A DNA stretch of 64,000 bases from Neobacillus sp. WH10 (lineage in GTDB: Bacteria > Bacillota > Bacilli > Bacillales > Cytobacillaceae): NCBI RefSeq assembly GCF_030123405.1, contig NZ_CP126110.1, positions 4,092,001 to 4,156,000 of the forward strand, written 5' to 3'. Shown in pieces: positions 51,693 through 61,800 of this stretch (position 1 is its first letter; each line of letters starts with the position of its first letter). Made by a program: the position numbers and the translations under genes. A model generated the notes under the pieces. The model was given only the letters and a program-made list of their open reading frames with translations. It did no database searches and was not told the DNA's origin.

Positions 51693-53456
51693 TTATAGTA
51701 CGCTTGCATGACCGTTATAAATAACTCCTCTAGTTGCATCCACTGTAATTTCTTGACCCTCTTTAAGCAATTCTAAAGCGTTGTCTACACCAACAATGAC
51801 AGGAATGCTTAAGTTTAGGCCAACAACAGCTGCATGGCTCGTTAATCCACCTTCTTGCGTAATAAGGGCAGCACATTTTTCAATAGCAGGGACCATTTCA
51901 CGATCTGAACCGATTGTTACAAGAATAGAACCTGGCTTTACTTTTTCTAAAGCCTCTTTCGCACTATGGGCAATCACCACTTTCCCGAAAGCAGACCTGC
52001 GGCCAATTCCTTGCCCCTTCGTAATGATATCACCAACAACATGAATCTTCATTAAATTCGTTGTACCTGCTTCACCAACAGGAACGCCGGCAGTGATGAC
52101 AACCAAATCTCCATGCTTTACAATACCGCTATTTAAGCTTTCTTCGACAGCAATATCGAGCATTTCATCAGTAGTGGTACAAATTCTCCCCAACTGAGGG
52201 TAAACACCCCAAACTAGCTGCAAACGACGGCAAACATGATCATTTGCTGTTACAGCAACAATCGCTGCTTTCGGACGATACTTGGAAATCATTCTTGCTG
52301 TATGACCGCTCTCCGTTGGAGTAATAATTGATTTGACTTCTAAGTTTAAAGCTGTATGGGCAACTGATTGTCCAATTGCATCCGTAATATTATGTTCAGT
52401 GTCTTTGCTCCGGCTTGATAAAATTTCTTTATGATCCAATGCCTGTTCAGCTCTTGAAGCAATATTGTGCATCGTTTGCACGGCTTCCACTGGGTAAAGT
52501 CCTGCAGCTGTTTCACCAGAGAGCATAATTGCGTCTGTTCCATCAAAAATAGCATTGGCGACGTCGCTTGCTTCTGCACGTGTAGGTCTTGGATTTCGCT
52601 GCATCGAATCGAGCATTTGTGTTGCCGTGATTACAGGTTTGCCAAGAGCATTACACTTCTTAATTAACTGTTTTTGTACAAGAGGAACCTCTTCTGCTGG
52701 GATTTCCACGCCAAGGTCCCCACGGGCAACCATCAGGCCATCAGAGATTTCAAGGATCTCATCAATGTTATCTACGCCTTCTTGGTTTTCAATTTTAGGG
52801 ATAATGTGGATATGTGTAGCTTTATTTTCTTCAAGTAGCTGACGGATTTCTAACACATCTTTTGCCCGACGGACAAAGGAAGCTGCAATGAAATCAATGC
52901 CCTGTTCGATTCCAAAAAGAATATCATTCGAATCCTTCTCAGTAATGCCCGGCAGGTTAACCGATACTCCAGGAACATTTACTCCTTTTTTATTCTTTAA
53001 TGTACCGCTGTTTAAAATTTTCGTATGAATTTCAGTTGCAGCTTTATTTACTTCTGTTACTTCAAGGCCAATTAAACCATCATCTAAAAGGATTTTTGAG
53101 CCCACATGGACATCGTCAATCAACCCTGGGTATGTAACAGAGAATTTTTGTATGGTTCCTTCTACTTCAGTCATTGAAACAGTCACATTTTCGCCGGCTT
53201 TTAACTCAATCGCACCGTTTTGCATGTTATGAGTACGAATCTCCGGGCCTTTTGTATCTAGCAGGATAGCTATCGTTTTTCCGGCTTGCTCTGCAGCTTC
53301 ACGAATATTTCGAATCCGGGCACCATGTTCTTCATAATCACCATGTGAAAAATTCAAGCGGGCAACGTTCATACCAGAATTGATTAATTGAGTTAATTTT
53401 TCTACGCTTTCACTAGCGGGACCAATCGTACAAACGATTTTTGTTTTTCGTAACAT
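51693..53456 (-). CDS. pyk: Pyruvate kinase with C-terminal PEP-utiliser-like extension
   Basis: Final step of glycolysis, converting PEP and ADP to pyruvate and ATP. The 587 residues start with KTKIVCTIGPAS, and the TIM barrel carries the metal and K+ site, including LDTKGPEIRTH near 68-78 and ATQMLDSM near 277-284. The extra C-terminal domain (about 475-587) resembles the phosphohistidine domain of PEP-utilising enzymes and includes GLTSHAAVVG near 543. This extension is typical of Bacillus and Geobacillus pyruvate kinases. It follows pfkA by 41 bases. Confidence 0.98.
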   Translation of the reverse strand: MLRKTKIVCTIGPASESVEKLTQLINSGMNVARLNFSHGDYEEHGARIRNIREAAEQAGKTIAILLDTKGPEIRTHNMQNGAIELKAGENVTVSMTEVEGTIQKFSVTYPGLIDDVHVGSKILLDDGLIGLEVTEVNKAATEIHTKILNSGTLKNKKGVNVPGVSVNLPGITEKDSNDILFGIEQGIDFIAASFVRRAKDVLEIRQLLEENKATHIHIIPKIENQEGVDNIDEILEISDGLMVARGDLGVEIPAEEVPLVQKQLIKKCNALGKPVITATQMLDSMQRNPRPTRAEASDVANAIFDGTDAIMLSGETAAGLYPVEAVQTMHNIASRAEQALDHKEILSSRSKDTEHNITDAIGQSVAHTALNLEVKSIITPTESGHTARMISKYRPKAAIVAVTANDHVCRRLQLVWGVYPQLGRICTTTDEMLDIAVEESLNSGIVKHGDLVVITAGVPVGEAGTTNLMKIHVVGDIITKGQGIGRRSAFGKVVIAHSAKEALEKVKPGSILVTIGSDREMVPAIEKCAALITQEGGLTSHAAVVGLNLSIPVIVGVDNALELLKEGQEITVDATRGVIYNGHASVL

Positions 53457-53497
53457 CTTTAATTTCCTCCCATTTTAGAAAAGACAAACGCTCTTTC

Positions 53498-54457
53498 TTA
53501 AATTGATAATTCCTTTGATAGCTTAAATAGGTCAAGATCTAATCTATGTTTTTTATCTAGAGCTTCAATGATGTCGTAATCAACTAGCTGATTTTTTTCA
53601 ATTCCTACAGCACGGCCGCCTTTTCCTTCAATTAAAAGCTCTACTGCCCTTGCTCCTAACCTGCTGGCAAGGACTCTGTCTGCAGCAGTTGGAGAGCCGC
53701 CGCGCTGAATGTGGCCTAAAACCGACACTCTTGTATCAAAGCTAGTTGCTTCTTGCAGCTGACGAGCAAACTCAACGCCACTACAAACTCCTTCAGCAAC
53801 AACAATAATACTATGTTTTTTCCCACGTTCTTGACCGCTTCTCAGCCTGTCTGCCACTTCATTCATGTCAAAGTTCTCTTCAGGAATTAAAATCGTTTCT
53901 GCACCACCTGCAAGTCCTGCCCATAAAGCAATATCACCTGCATCACGTCCCATTACTTCAATGACAAAAGTTCTTTCGTGTGATGTTGCAGTATCGCGAA
54001 TTTTATCAATTGCATCGATTACCGTATTTAATGCCGTATCAAAACCAATGGTTTGTTCCGTTCCCGGAATATCATTATCAATCGTACCTGGAACACCTAC
54101 GCATGGAAAGCCTTGCTCTGTTAATGCTTTAGCCCCACGGTACGACCCATCACCGCCAATGACAACAAGCCCATCAATTCCATGTTTTCTAAGCTGCTCA
54201 ATACCTTTTTGCTGTCCTTCTTTTGTTTTAAATTCCGGGCAGCGTGCCGAATGCAGCATCGTTCCCCCTCGATGAATAATATCACCAACTGAACCAAGCT
54301 CAAGCTTTTTTATATTTCCAGAAATTAATCCTGTATAACCTCCATAAACACCATAAACTTCAACATTATGAAAAATTGCCTTACGGACAACAGCACGAAT
54401 CGCTGGATTCATCCCTGGAGAGTCGCCGCCGCTCGTAAGTACCCCAATTTTTTTCAT
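53498..54457 (-). CDS. pfkA: 6-phosphofructokinase
   Basis: ATP-dependent phosphorylation of fructose-6-phosphate, the main control point of glycolysis. The 319 residues from ATG 54457 begin MKKIGVLTSGGDSPGMN, with the ATP-binding GGDSPG, the IGGDGSYRGA motif near 101-110 and the catalytic PGTIDNDIPGT near 124-134. The effector site is the classical bacterial type inhibited by PEP. Six extra upstream codons of open frame are not conserved. It is the first gene of pfkA-pyk. Confidence 0.98.
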   Translation of the reverse strand: MKKIGVLTSGGDSPGMNPAIRAVVRKAIFHNVEVYGVYGGYTGLISGNIKKLELGSVGDIIHRGGTMLHSARCPEFKTKEGQQKGIEQLRKHGIDGLVVIGGDGSYRGAKALTEQGFPCVGVPGTIDNDIPGTEQTIGFDTALNTVIDAIDKIRDTATSHERTFVIEVMGRDAGDIALWAGLAGGAETILIPEENFDMNEVADRLRSGQERGKKHSIIVVAEGVCSGVEFARQLQEATSFDTRVSVLGHIQRGGSPTAADRVLASRLGARAVELLIEGKGGRAVGIEKNQLVDYDIIEALDKKHRLDLDLFKLSKELSI

Positions 54458-54721
54458 TCTTACCACCTCAATCATGATTTTAGAAAAACTTATGTACCCT
54501 TTTGTTCGTACAATGAGATCAGCTAACTTTAAATCGATACTATTATTATAAGCATAAAACCTTCGAATATTTATAAAATAACATGAAGAAATGCAGGTAA
54601 CAACCGATTCCTATTAGTAATTATAATAGACGGAATAATTAGTGAACTGGAAGCGGTTTATTTGTGGTTGAAAGCGGCATCTTTATCTTTTCAGGGGATT
54701 TTTTGTGAATCCTTTGTGAAC

Positions 54722-54795
54722 AAGAAAAAGCGGAAGTGCTTTGCTGAAAGGCTTATGCCTCCAAGCTCCTAGGCACTGTAAATGAATATTTCTCA
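54722..54795. repeat. Partial family A repeat in the accA-pfkA gap
   Basis: AAAAAGCGGAAGTGC at 54724 and TTCTCAAAGTTCGCATTTTA at the other side resemble the two flanks of the copy at 5068-5240. The middle is short and degraded. The remaining 375-base gap holds a TATAAT likely belonging to the pfkA promoter (54543-54548) and otherwise nothing I can name. Confidence 0.5.
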
Positions 54796-54820
54796 AAGTT
54801 CGCATTTTATTATATTTTTA

Positions 54821-54852
54821 AAAAATCGTGCCCTAATGAGCACGATTTTTTT
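54821..54852. terminator. accDA terminator
   Basis: AAATCGTGC/GCACGATTT hairpin with A- and T-runs on both sides, at the end of accA. Confidence 0.85.
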
Positions 54853-55828
54853 AATTTACACCAATGTAATCCTTCAATATGGTGTATTCTCCTATTGTCC
54901 TGAATCGATTATAACGGTCAGCTATTAATTCATCTTCTGATAGTTTAAGTAACTGCTGAAGAGACATTTTAAGGACCTTTTCTATTCCTTCTGCTTGCTT
55001 TTTGATATCCTTATGGGCTCCGCCTTTAATTTCAGGAATAATATCATCAATGACACCCAGTTCTTTTAAGTCAGGGGCTGTAATCCTCATTGTCTCAGCC
55101 GCATTTTTGGCAAGGGATGCATCCTTCCACAAAATAGCTGCCGCTCCTTCAGGAGAAATAACAGAGTAGGTTGAGTTTTCGAGCATGTATATGCGGTTGC
55201 CGACGCCAAGTGCAAGGGCACCACCGCTTCCACCTTCACCAATAACAATACAAATAACCGGAACTTTAAGACCAGCCATTTCAAAAAGATTACGGGCAAT
55301 CGCTTCACTTTGGCCGCGTTCTTCCGCAGCTTTCCCTGGATAAGCACCTTTCGTATCAATAAAACAAATGATTGGGCGATTAAATTTATCAGCCTGCTTC
55401 ATCAAGCGTAATGCTTTTCGGTAGCCTTCAGGATGGGGCATCCCAAAGTTTCTGCGAATATTCTCTTTCGTATCTTTCCCCCGTTGGTGACCGATAACGG
55501 TAACAGGAAGTCCTTTAAATTTAGCAACACCGCCCACGATGGCCTCATCATCTGCATAAGTACGGTCTCCATGGCATTCGAAGAAGCCTTCAAATAGGTA
55601 AGAAATATAATCAAGTGTTGTCGGCCTATTCGCAAGACGTGCTATTTGCACGCGATCCCATGGCTTAATATTTTCATATATATCCTGCTCTAGCTTTTCG
55701 AGCCGTGCCTCTAATTTTACAATTTCAGAACTTAAATCGACATCAGCTGTTTTCGTGAACTCTTTTAATTCAGAGATTTTCTTTCTTAATTCCACAATCG
55801 GGCGTTCAAACTCTAATTCCCCTACCAT
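54851..55828 (-). CDS. accA: Acetyl-CoA carboxylase carboxyltransferase alpha subunit
   Basis: AccA and AccD form the carboxyltransferase that makes malonyl-CoA from acetyl-CoA and carboxybiotin. The 325-residue protein starts with a coiled coil (about 1-50), followed by a crotonase-like domain with GHQRGKDT near 113-120, GMPHPEGYRKALRL near 130-143 and the acetyl-CoA site IGEGGSGGALAL near 197-208. Its ATG overlaps the end of accD, so the two chains are translationally coupled. Confidence 0.98.
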   Translation of the reverse strand: MVGELEFERPIVELRKKISELKEFTKTADVDLSSEIVKLEARLEKLEQDIYENIKPWDRVQIARLANRPTTLDYISYLFEGFFECHGDRTYADDEAIVGGVAKFKGLPVTVIGHQRGKDTKENIRRNFGMPHPEGYRKALRLMKQADKFNRPIICFIDTKGAYPGKAAEERGQSEAIARNLFEMAGLKVPVICIVIGEGGSGGALALGVGNRIYMLENSTYSVISPEGAAAILWKDASLAKNAAETMRITAPDLKELGVIDDIIPEIKGGAHKDIKKQAEGIEKVLKMSLQQLLKLSEDELIADRYNRFRTIGEYTILKDYIGVN

Positions 55829-56700
55829 TCGATCTCACCACCTGGTTGATGAATTTCTAAAATGTTCGTGATTTTCTCAACTAAATCGATACGTGAAATA
55901 ATTGCATCCAACTGACCGTGTTTTAAAAGAAACTCGGCAGTTTGAAAATCTTCCGGCAGTTCTTCACGAATAGATTGTTCAATGACTCTGCGGCCGGCGA
56001 AAGCAATTAGTGCACCAGGCTCAGCAAAGTTGTAATCGCCCAATGAGGCGAAACTAGCAGATACACCGCCCGTTGTTGGGTGTGTCATAATGGAAATGAT
56101 TAACCCGCCATTATTGCTAAACCTTTTTAACGCAACACTTGTTTTGGCCATCTGCATCAAGCTTAAGGCACCCTCCTGCATTCTAGCACCACCTGATGCA
56201 GTGAAAATGATGAATGGAAGTGAAAGTTCATCTGCTTTTTCAATCGCAAGGGTAATTTTTTCACCTACAACAGAGCCCATACTCCCCATACGGAAAGAAG
56301 CATCCATAATAGCCAATACAATCTTTTGACCATTAACCGTTCCCATTCCAGTGACAACGGCCTCGTTTAACTTACTTTTTTGCCGATCTTTTTCTAGCTT
56401 TTCAAGATAGTCTGGGAAATTCAATGGATTTTCAGACACCATGTTTTCATTGATTTCTACAAAACTACCCTCATCAATAAAGCTGTCAATGCGCTCTTTT
56501 GCATTCATTTGGAAATGAAAGCCGCAATGTAAACAGACCTTCGTATTTTTTAATAATTCCTTTGTATACATGATTTTCTTACAAGAAGGGCACTTTGTCA
56601 TAATCCCTTCAGGTACGTCACTTTTAGCAGTTTCTGTTGGAATTGTTGCATATTTTTTCTTTTTCGGTTGATTTTTTGTAAATAGATCTTTAAGAGCCAA
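55822..56700 (-). CDS. accD: Acetyl-CoA carboxylase carboxyltransferase beta subunit
   Basis: Partner of AccA. A four-cysteine zinc ribbon at the N-terminus (Cys37, Cys40, Cys56, Cys59) binds nucleic acid and substrate. The crotonase-like domain has MDASFRMGSMGSVVGEK near 150-166 and TASGGARMQEG near 186-196. I set the start at TTG 56700, seven bases after GGAGG, giving 292 residues as in B. subtilis AccD. A longer frame from 56751 would contain the ribosome binding site. A GntR-type operator lies 111 bases upstream. Confidence 0.96.
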   Translation of the reverse strand: MALKDLFTKNQPKKKKYATIPTETAKSDVPEGIMTKCPSCKKIMYTKELLKNTKVCLHCGFHFQMNAKERIDSFIDEGSFVEINENMVSENPLNFPDYLEKLEKDRQKSKLNEAVVTGMGTVNGQKIVLAIMDASFRMGSMGSVVGEKITLAIEKADELSLPFIIFTASGGARMQEGALSLMQMAKTSVALKRFSNNGGLIISIMTHPTTGGVSASFASLGDYNFAEPGALIAFAGRRVIEQSIREELPEDFQTAEFLLKHGQLDAIISRIDLVEKITNILEIHQPGGEIEW

Positions 56701-56810
56701 AATAAAACCTCCTTGTATAACACAGACTTGCCAAAGGGCAAGAATCTCCATCTTTTGCTATTCAGAAGTCTGTCTATCCTACGTCAACTTCATACCTGAA
56801 AACTCCCAAA

Positions 56811-56825
56811 AGTGGTCAGACCACT
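56811..56825. promoter_or_regulatory. GntR-type operator upstream of accDA
   Basis: AGTGGTCAGACCACT is a perfect palindrome about a central base. Its 13-base core is identical to the site at 58839-58851. The TGGT-N3-ACCA pattern is typical of FadR-subfamily GntR regulators. It lies between accD and the GntR gene. Confidence 0.7.
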
Positions 56826-56897
56826 GGATAATTAAAAACACCCTTATTTCTGGGCTTGTATAGCTTACACTATAAAATAAAAAAAGTTCAAAATCTG

Positions 56898-57524
56898 TTA
56901 GTATTTGTCGTTAAAATCAGACAAATTTCGAAGTTTACCATATGCAGAAAGTGTTTTTCCTGCATCCTTTTCTCCCAAAGCTTCTAGCAAAACAAGATAG
57001 TCTCCCCGCTGATAGTCTACAGGTTGATTATTTAGTGAATAATAATATTCCTTTAAAATTAGCCACATTCTTAAGAATAAGTGGTTATCTGAAATCTCAA
57101 TAATCCGATGAAAAAACTCATCATCTGAAAAGTTTTCTGCTTTTATGACCCATTCCTTTAATGTTGCAATATGTCGATTATCGACTTTTTTCAGTGCTAA
57201 GCGCAGACAATCCATTTCAATATAGTTTTTGGTTTCGAATACATCGTGTTTTGCTTTTTCATCCTGTAAAATGAATGTACTGAGAAGCTGGACCAGCTGG
57301 TGGCCGCGAAAATCTCTAATAAATGTCCCTTCGCCCCGCCTTGTTTCGATTAATCCAAGTAATTCCAATGCCCTAAGAGCTTCGCGAACGGAAGAGCGCC
57401 CGAAATTCAGGCGCTCTGATAATTCCCGTTCTGAAGGAATCTTATCTCCAGTCTTAAGTCCATCAATAGTTATCATTTCTCGTAACTGTTTTACAATCTC
57501 TAAATATACTTTGGTATTCGCCAC
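56898..57524 (-). CDS. FadR-subfamily GntR transcriptional regulator
   Basis: A 208-residue regulator with an N-terminal winged helix-turn-helix (about 8-75; KIPSERELSERLNFGRSSVR then EALRALELLG) and a C-terminal FCD helical ligand domain (about 80-200). FCD ligands are usually carboxylates such as malate, lactate or acyl-CoA. It starts nine bases after the malic enzyme gene and lies just upstream of accD. Two identical palindromes flank this unit, so I infer that it controls both ytsJ and accDA. The ligand is not visible. Confidence 0.88.
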   Translation of the reverse strand: MANTKVYLEIVKQLREMITIDGLKTGDKIPSERELSERLNFGRSSVREALRALELLGLIETRRGEGTFIRDFRGHQLVQLLSTFILQDEKAKHDVFETKNYIEMDCLRLALKKVDNRHIATLKEWVIKAENFSDDEFFHRIIEISDNHLFLRMWLILKEYYYSLNNQPVDYQRGDYLVLLEALGEKDAGKTLSAYGKLRNLSDFNDKY

Positions 57525-57532
57525 TTACTTAA

Positions 57533-58771
57533 TCACTCACTTTTGCCAATAATCGCGAGCCTCTGTGTTTTTTCTTTTACATCCTCAGGATCTACCTTAA
57601 TTCGGGCTACACCAGTTTCCATTGCTGCTTTTGCAACAGCAGCAGCTACATTTGGAGCTACTCTTGGGTCAAAAGGAGCTGGAATGACATAGTCTGCATT
57701 AAGTTCATCCTCACTAATTAAGCCGGCAATGGCTTCCACTGCAGCAACTTTCATTTTTTCGTTAATATGTGTTGCACGAACATCAAGTGCTCCACGGAAA
57801 ATTCCTGGGAAGGCAAGAACATTGTTTACTTGGTTTGGAAAATCAGAACGGCCGGTTCCAACGACTTTTGCCCCTGCTGCTTTTGCTTCATCAGGCATAA
57901 TCTCTGGGTCTGGGTTGGCCATGGCAAAAATAATCGAATCTGGATTCATAGATGCTACCATTTCTTTTGTAAGTGCTCCGGCAACAGATACTCCAATAAA
58001 TACATCGGCACCTTTGATCACATCTGCGAGACTTCCCGTTAAGTTTTCGCGATTGGTAAATTTCGCCACTTCCGCTTTGACCACATTCATACCATGTGGG
58101 CGGCCTTCGTAAATCGCACCCTTAGTATCACACATAATAATATCTCTTACACCATAGCTATATAACAACTTAATAATTGCAATCCCTGCTGCACCTGCAC
58201 CGCTTGCAACTATTTTTATTTCAGTCATTTTCTTTCCAATCAATTTAAGGGCATTGACAAGACCTGCAACCGTAACAATAGCTGTTCCATGCTGGTCATC
58301 ATGAAAAATTGGAATATTCGCTTCCTTCTTCAATCTTTCCTCAATGACAAAACAATTTGGTGCGGCAATATCTTCAAGATTTACTCCCCCAAAGGTCGGC
58401 TCAAGAAGTTTAACCGTTTCAACAATTTTGTCTACATCTGTAGTATTTAAACAGATTGGAAAGGCATCAACACCAGCAAAGCTTTTAAAGAGAACGGCCT
58501 TGCCCTCCATTACAGGAAGCGCTGCTTCAGGGCCAATATTACCGAGACCCAGAACAGCCGTGCCATCGGAAACCACAGCGACCATGTTTCCTTTCATGGT
58601 ATAATCGTAAACTGTTTCCGGTTTTTCATAAATATCTTTACATGGCTCTGCCACACCTGGTGAATAGGCTAAACTTAAATCCTTTGCATTTCGAACTGGA
58701 ACTTTTGATTTCGACTCTAACTTTCCTTTATTAATTCGATGCATATGTAATGCTTCTTCACGTAAAGTCAA
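57533..58771 (-). CDS. ytsJ: NADP-dependent malic enzyme
   Basis: Decarboxylates malate to pyruvate and produces NADPH. YtsJ is the main NADPH-yielding malic enzyme of B. subtilis. The 412 residues have the malic signature LSLAYSPGVAEPCKDIYEKP near 31-50, the divalent-metal segment GGVNLEDIAAPNCF near 128-141, FHDDQHGTAIV near 155-165 and the Rossmann GAGAAGIAI near 190-198. The start is TTG with GGGGTG upstream. It forms an operon with the GntR gene and is preceded by that regulator's likely operator. Confidence 0.95.
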   Translation of the reverse strand: MTLREEALHMHRINKGKLESKSKVPVRNAKDLSLAYSPGVAEPCKDIYEKPETVYDYTMKGNMVAVVSDGTAVLGLGNIGPEAALPVMEGKAVLFKSFAGVDAFPICLNTTDVDKIVETVKLLEPTFGGVNLEDIAAPNCFVIEERLKKEANIPIFHDDQHGTAIVTVAGLVNALKLIGKKMTEIKIVASGAGAAGIAIIKLLYSYGVRDIIMCDTKGAIYEGRPHGMNVVKAEVAKFTNRENLTGSLADVIKGADVFIGVSVAGALTKEMVASMNPDSIIFAMANPDPEIMPDEAKAAGAKVVGTGRSDFPNQVNNVLAFPGIFRGALDVRATHINEKMKVAAVEAIAGLISEDELNADYVIPAPFDPRVAPNVAAAVAKAAMETGVARIKVDPEDVKEKTQRLAIIGKSE

Positions 58772-58837
58772 GATCTGTCACCCCTTAAATAATTCAAAAA
58801 AATAAATAAACATCCCATTTAATCAAACTCCAACTAT

Positions 58838-58852
58838 AGTGGTCAGACCACA
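58838..58852. promoter_or_regulatory. GntR-type operator upstream of ytsJ
   Basis: GTGGTCAGACCAC (58839-58851) is identical to the core of the accDA site. It lies about ten bases downstream of the predicted ytsJ start of transcription, where binding would block elongation or promoter escape. Confidence 0.7.
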
Positions 58853-58867
58853 CTCGTCTCCTCTACC

Positions 58868-58895
58868 ACTATAACATATCTTCGAAAGTTGTAAA
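58868..58895 (-). promoter_or_regulatory. ytsJ-gntR promoter
   Basis: TTTACA and TATAGT with a 16-base spacer, ending next to the dnaE stop codon. A second TATAGT lies just past the operator. Which is used cannot be decided from sequence. Confidence 0.5.
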
Positions 58896-58898
58896 GAA

Positions 58899-61800
58899 TT
58901 AATCTTTCAAGACAACATTTTTTGATCCAAGTAGATTTCTTAATTGCTGCTGTACTTCAGGGGTTGGATTGACATTGTTTTCTGTCGCTAACCTAACTGT
59001 TTTTTTGGTAACTTCATCATGCAAAATAACACCAGCATCCCCTTTATTTTCTTTCAGCAGCTGATTTATTTTTTGCAGCAATTGCTCATCCTGCTGGCTT
59101 GAGGTAATTTTTAAATATAATACCGGGTGTTTTGCTGCTCTTGTTTTTAACCATTGTTCTAAATCTGATACCTGTTGAATTATAAATTGAAGTTTCCCAT
59201 CCCGCTCTTCTATTTTCCCCTCAATCAGAACAAAATTCCCCTGCCGAAATAATGACTGGAATTTTTTATAAATAGCAGGAAATACGACTGCCTCCATTTC
59301 ACCGCTTGCATCACTTATCGTTAAAAAGGCCATCGAGTCACCTTTTTTGGTTCGAATCGATTTCATCGCTGAAATAAAAACACCAGAAGCGGCCCTTTTA
59401 TTATCACTTCTTAATTGATATAACATATATACCCCACTCCGCTTGAGATCTTTTTCATAAATAGAGATGGGGTGATCAGAAAGGTAAAAGCCAAGCGCCT
59501 CTTTTTCAAATGCCAGCTTATTTTCAAGACTAATAGGGTCGACATGAACATATTTCGGTTTTGGAATCATTTCATCTTCAAATAAATCAAATTGATTGGA
59601 ATCATCCGGTTTGAAGATTTGTGCATGTTCAATGGCAACATCCAAGCTGGCAAGCAGAACAGCCCGATCTTCACCAAATTCATCGAAACATCCAGAGTGA
59701 ACAAGGAACTCAAGTGTTTTTCTGTTAATCGCTTTATTCGAAACCTTTATACAAAAATCAAATAAATCATCAAATTTCTTTCTCTTCCTTGTTTTAAAAA
59801 TTTCCTTTAAAGCGGCAGCGCCGACACTTTTGATAGCTGCAAGACTGTAGCGAATGGATCCCGTATTTTCTACCTGGAATGAGTACGTACTATGATTAAT
59901 GGATGGCGGCAGGACATCAATTTCCTTTTGCCTTGTTTCTAAAATGTATTGAGCAATTTTTGTATCATTACCGATTGCTGAAGAAAGCAGTCCTGCCATA
60001 AAATGAACCGGATAATTCGACTTAAAATAGGCCAGCTGATAGGCAATCATACTATAGGCAACAGCGTGGCTTCGGTTAAAGCCATAGTTAGCAAACCTAA
60101 CAATTAAATCATATATTTCATTGGCAAGTGCTTGCTGATACCCCTTTTTCAGTGCTCCTTGGACGAAATGATTCCGCTCTTTGTCCAGTACTTCTTTTTG
60201 TTTTTTTCCAACTGCCCGTCGTAAAAGGTCTGCTTCACCGAGTGAGAATCCCGACATTTTCGAAGCAATCTGCATGATTTGCTCTTGATAGACAATGACA
60301 CCATATGTATTCTCAAGGATCGGCTGTAAATCCGGGTGAGGATATTCTACCGCCTTACTACCATGTTTTCGGTCTATAAAGAGCGGAATATTTTCCATCG
60401 GTCCCGGACGGTACAAGGCATTGACTGCGACAATATCCTCAAAGCGTGAAGGCTTTAACCGGGTTAATACCTTCCTCATACCTTCCGATTCTAACTGGAA
60501 AATGCCTGTTGTTTCACCCCTAGCCAGTAATTCAAAGGTCTTGGTGTCATCTAATGGAATTCGTCTTATATCTACTTTCCTTCCAGTATGACGATAAATA
60601 GAGGACAAGATTGTTTCAATAAGTGATAAATTTCTGAGGCCAAGGAAATCCATTTTCAGAAGGCCAATTTCTTCGAGGTACTCCATAGAGTATTGCGTTA
60701 AGTAAACATGGTTTGACCCGCGTTGAATCGGAATTAAATCTATAAGCTGCTTCTCGCTTATGACCACACCTGCAGCATGTGTGGAGGTATGCCGAGGCAG
60801 ACCTTCGAGCTTTAAGGCTGTGTCAAAAAGCTTGCGGTTTAGCGGTGCCTCATTGACAAACCTTCTTAACGATTCAGATTCTTTATAGGCAGTTTGAAGG
60901 TCAATGCCTAAACGGGACGGGATCAGCCGGGACAATTGCTCCAATTCTTTTGAATTTAATCCGAAAGCCCTGCCGACATCTCTTACTGCTGCTTTTGCTG
61001 CAAGTGTTCCAAAGGTTACAATTTGCGCGACATGGAGTTCGCCGTATTTTTGTGCGACATATTCGATCACTTCATCACGGCGATGGTCAGGAAAATCAAT
61101 ATCAATATCAGGCATCGAAACCCGTTCAGGATTTAAAAACCGCTCATACAATAGGTGGTGATTAATCGGATCCACATCGGTAATATATAAAACATAGGCA
61201 ACAAGCGATCCTGCTGCAGAGCCCCGTCCTGGCCCGGTCAAAATCCCTTTTTCACGCGCAAACCTCATAAAATCCCAAACAATTAAAAAGTAGTTGCTAA
61301 ATTTCATTCGCTTGATTACCGCTAATTCAAAGGATAGCCGGTCATAATATTCCTGGGAAGGCGCGGTAAAGCGTTCATGTAGTCCCTTCCTACACAGCAT
61401 CTCAAGGTAATCCTCTGCAAGCATATCATTTTCAGTCGGAAAGGTAGGTAAGTAGGTTTTATTTAGTTCAATATTTACGGTGCACCTTTTAGCAATCCGG
61501 AGTGTATTTTCTAGAGCATCAGGAACTTCTGAAAAGCATTCGACCATTTCTTCTGCTGTTTTCAAATAAAATTGATCACTTTCCAGTTTTTCTCTATACT
61601 CATCCTGCAATTTGTCGCCATTCTTGATTGCCAGCAAACATTCATGAGCAAACATATCTTCTTTTTCCAAATAATGCACCCTGTTGGTTGCAACAACGGG
61701 CACTTGAAACTCATCTGAAATCGCGAGAAACTGTTTCCTAATTTTCGCCTCTTGTTCAAGAAGATGATTTTGAAGTGAGAGGAAGAAGTTGCCACTGCCA

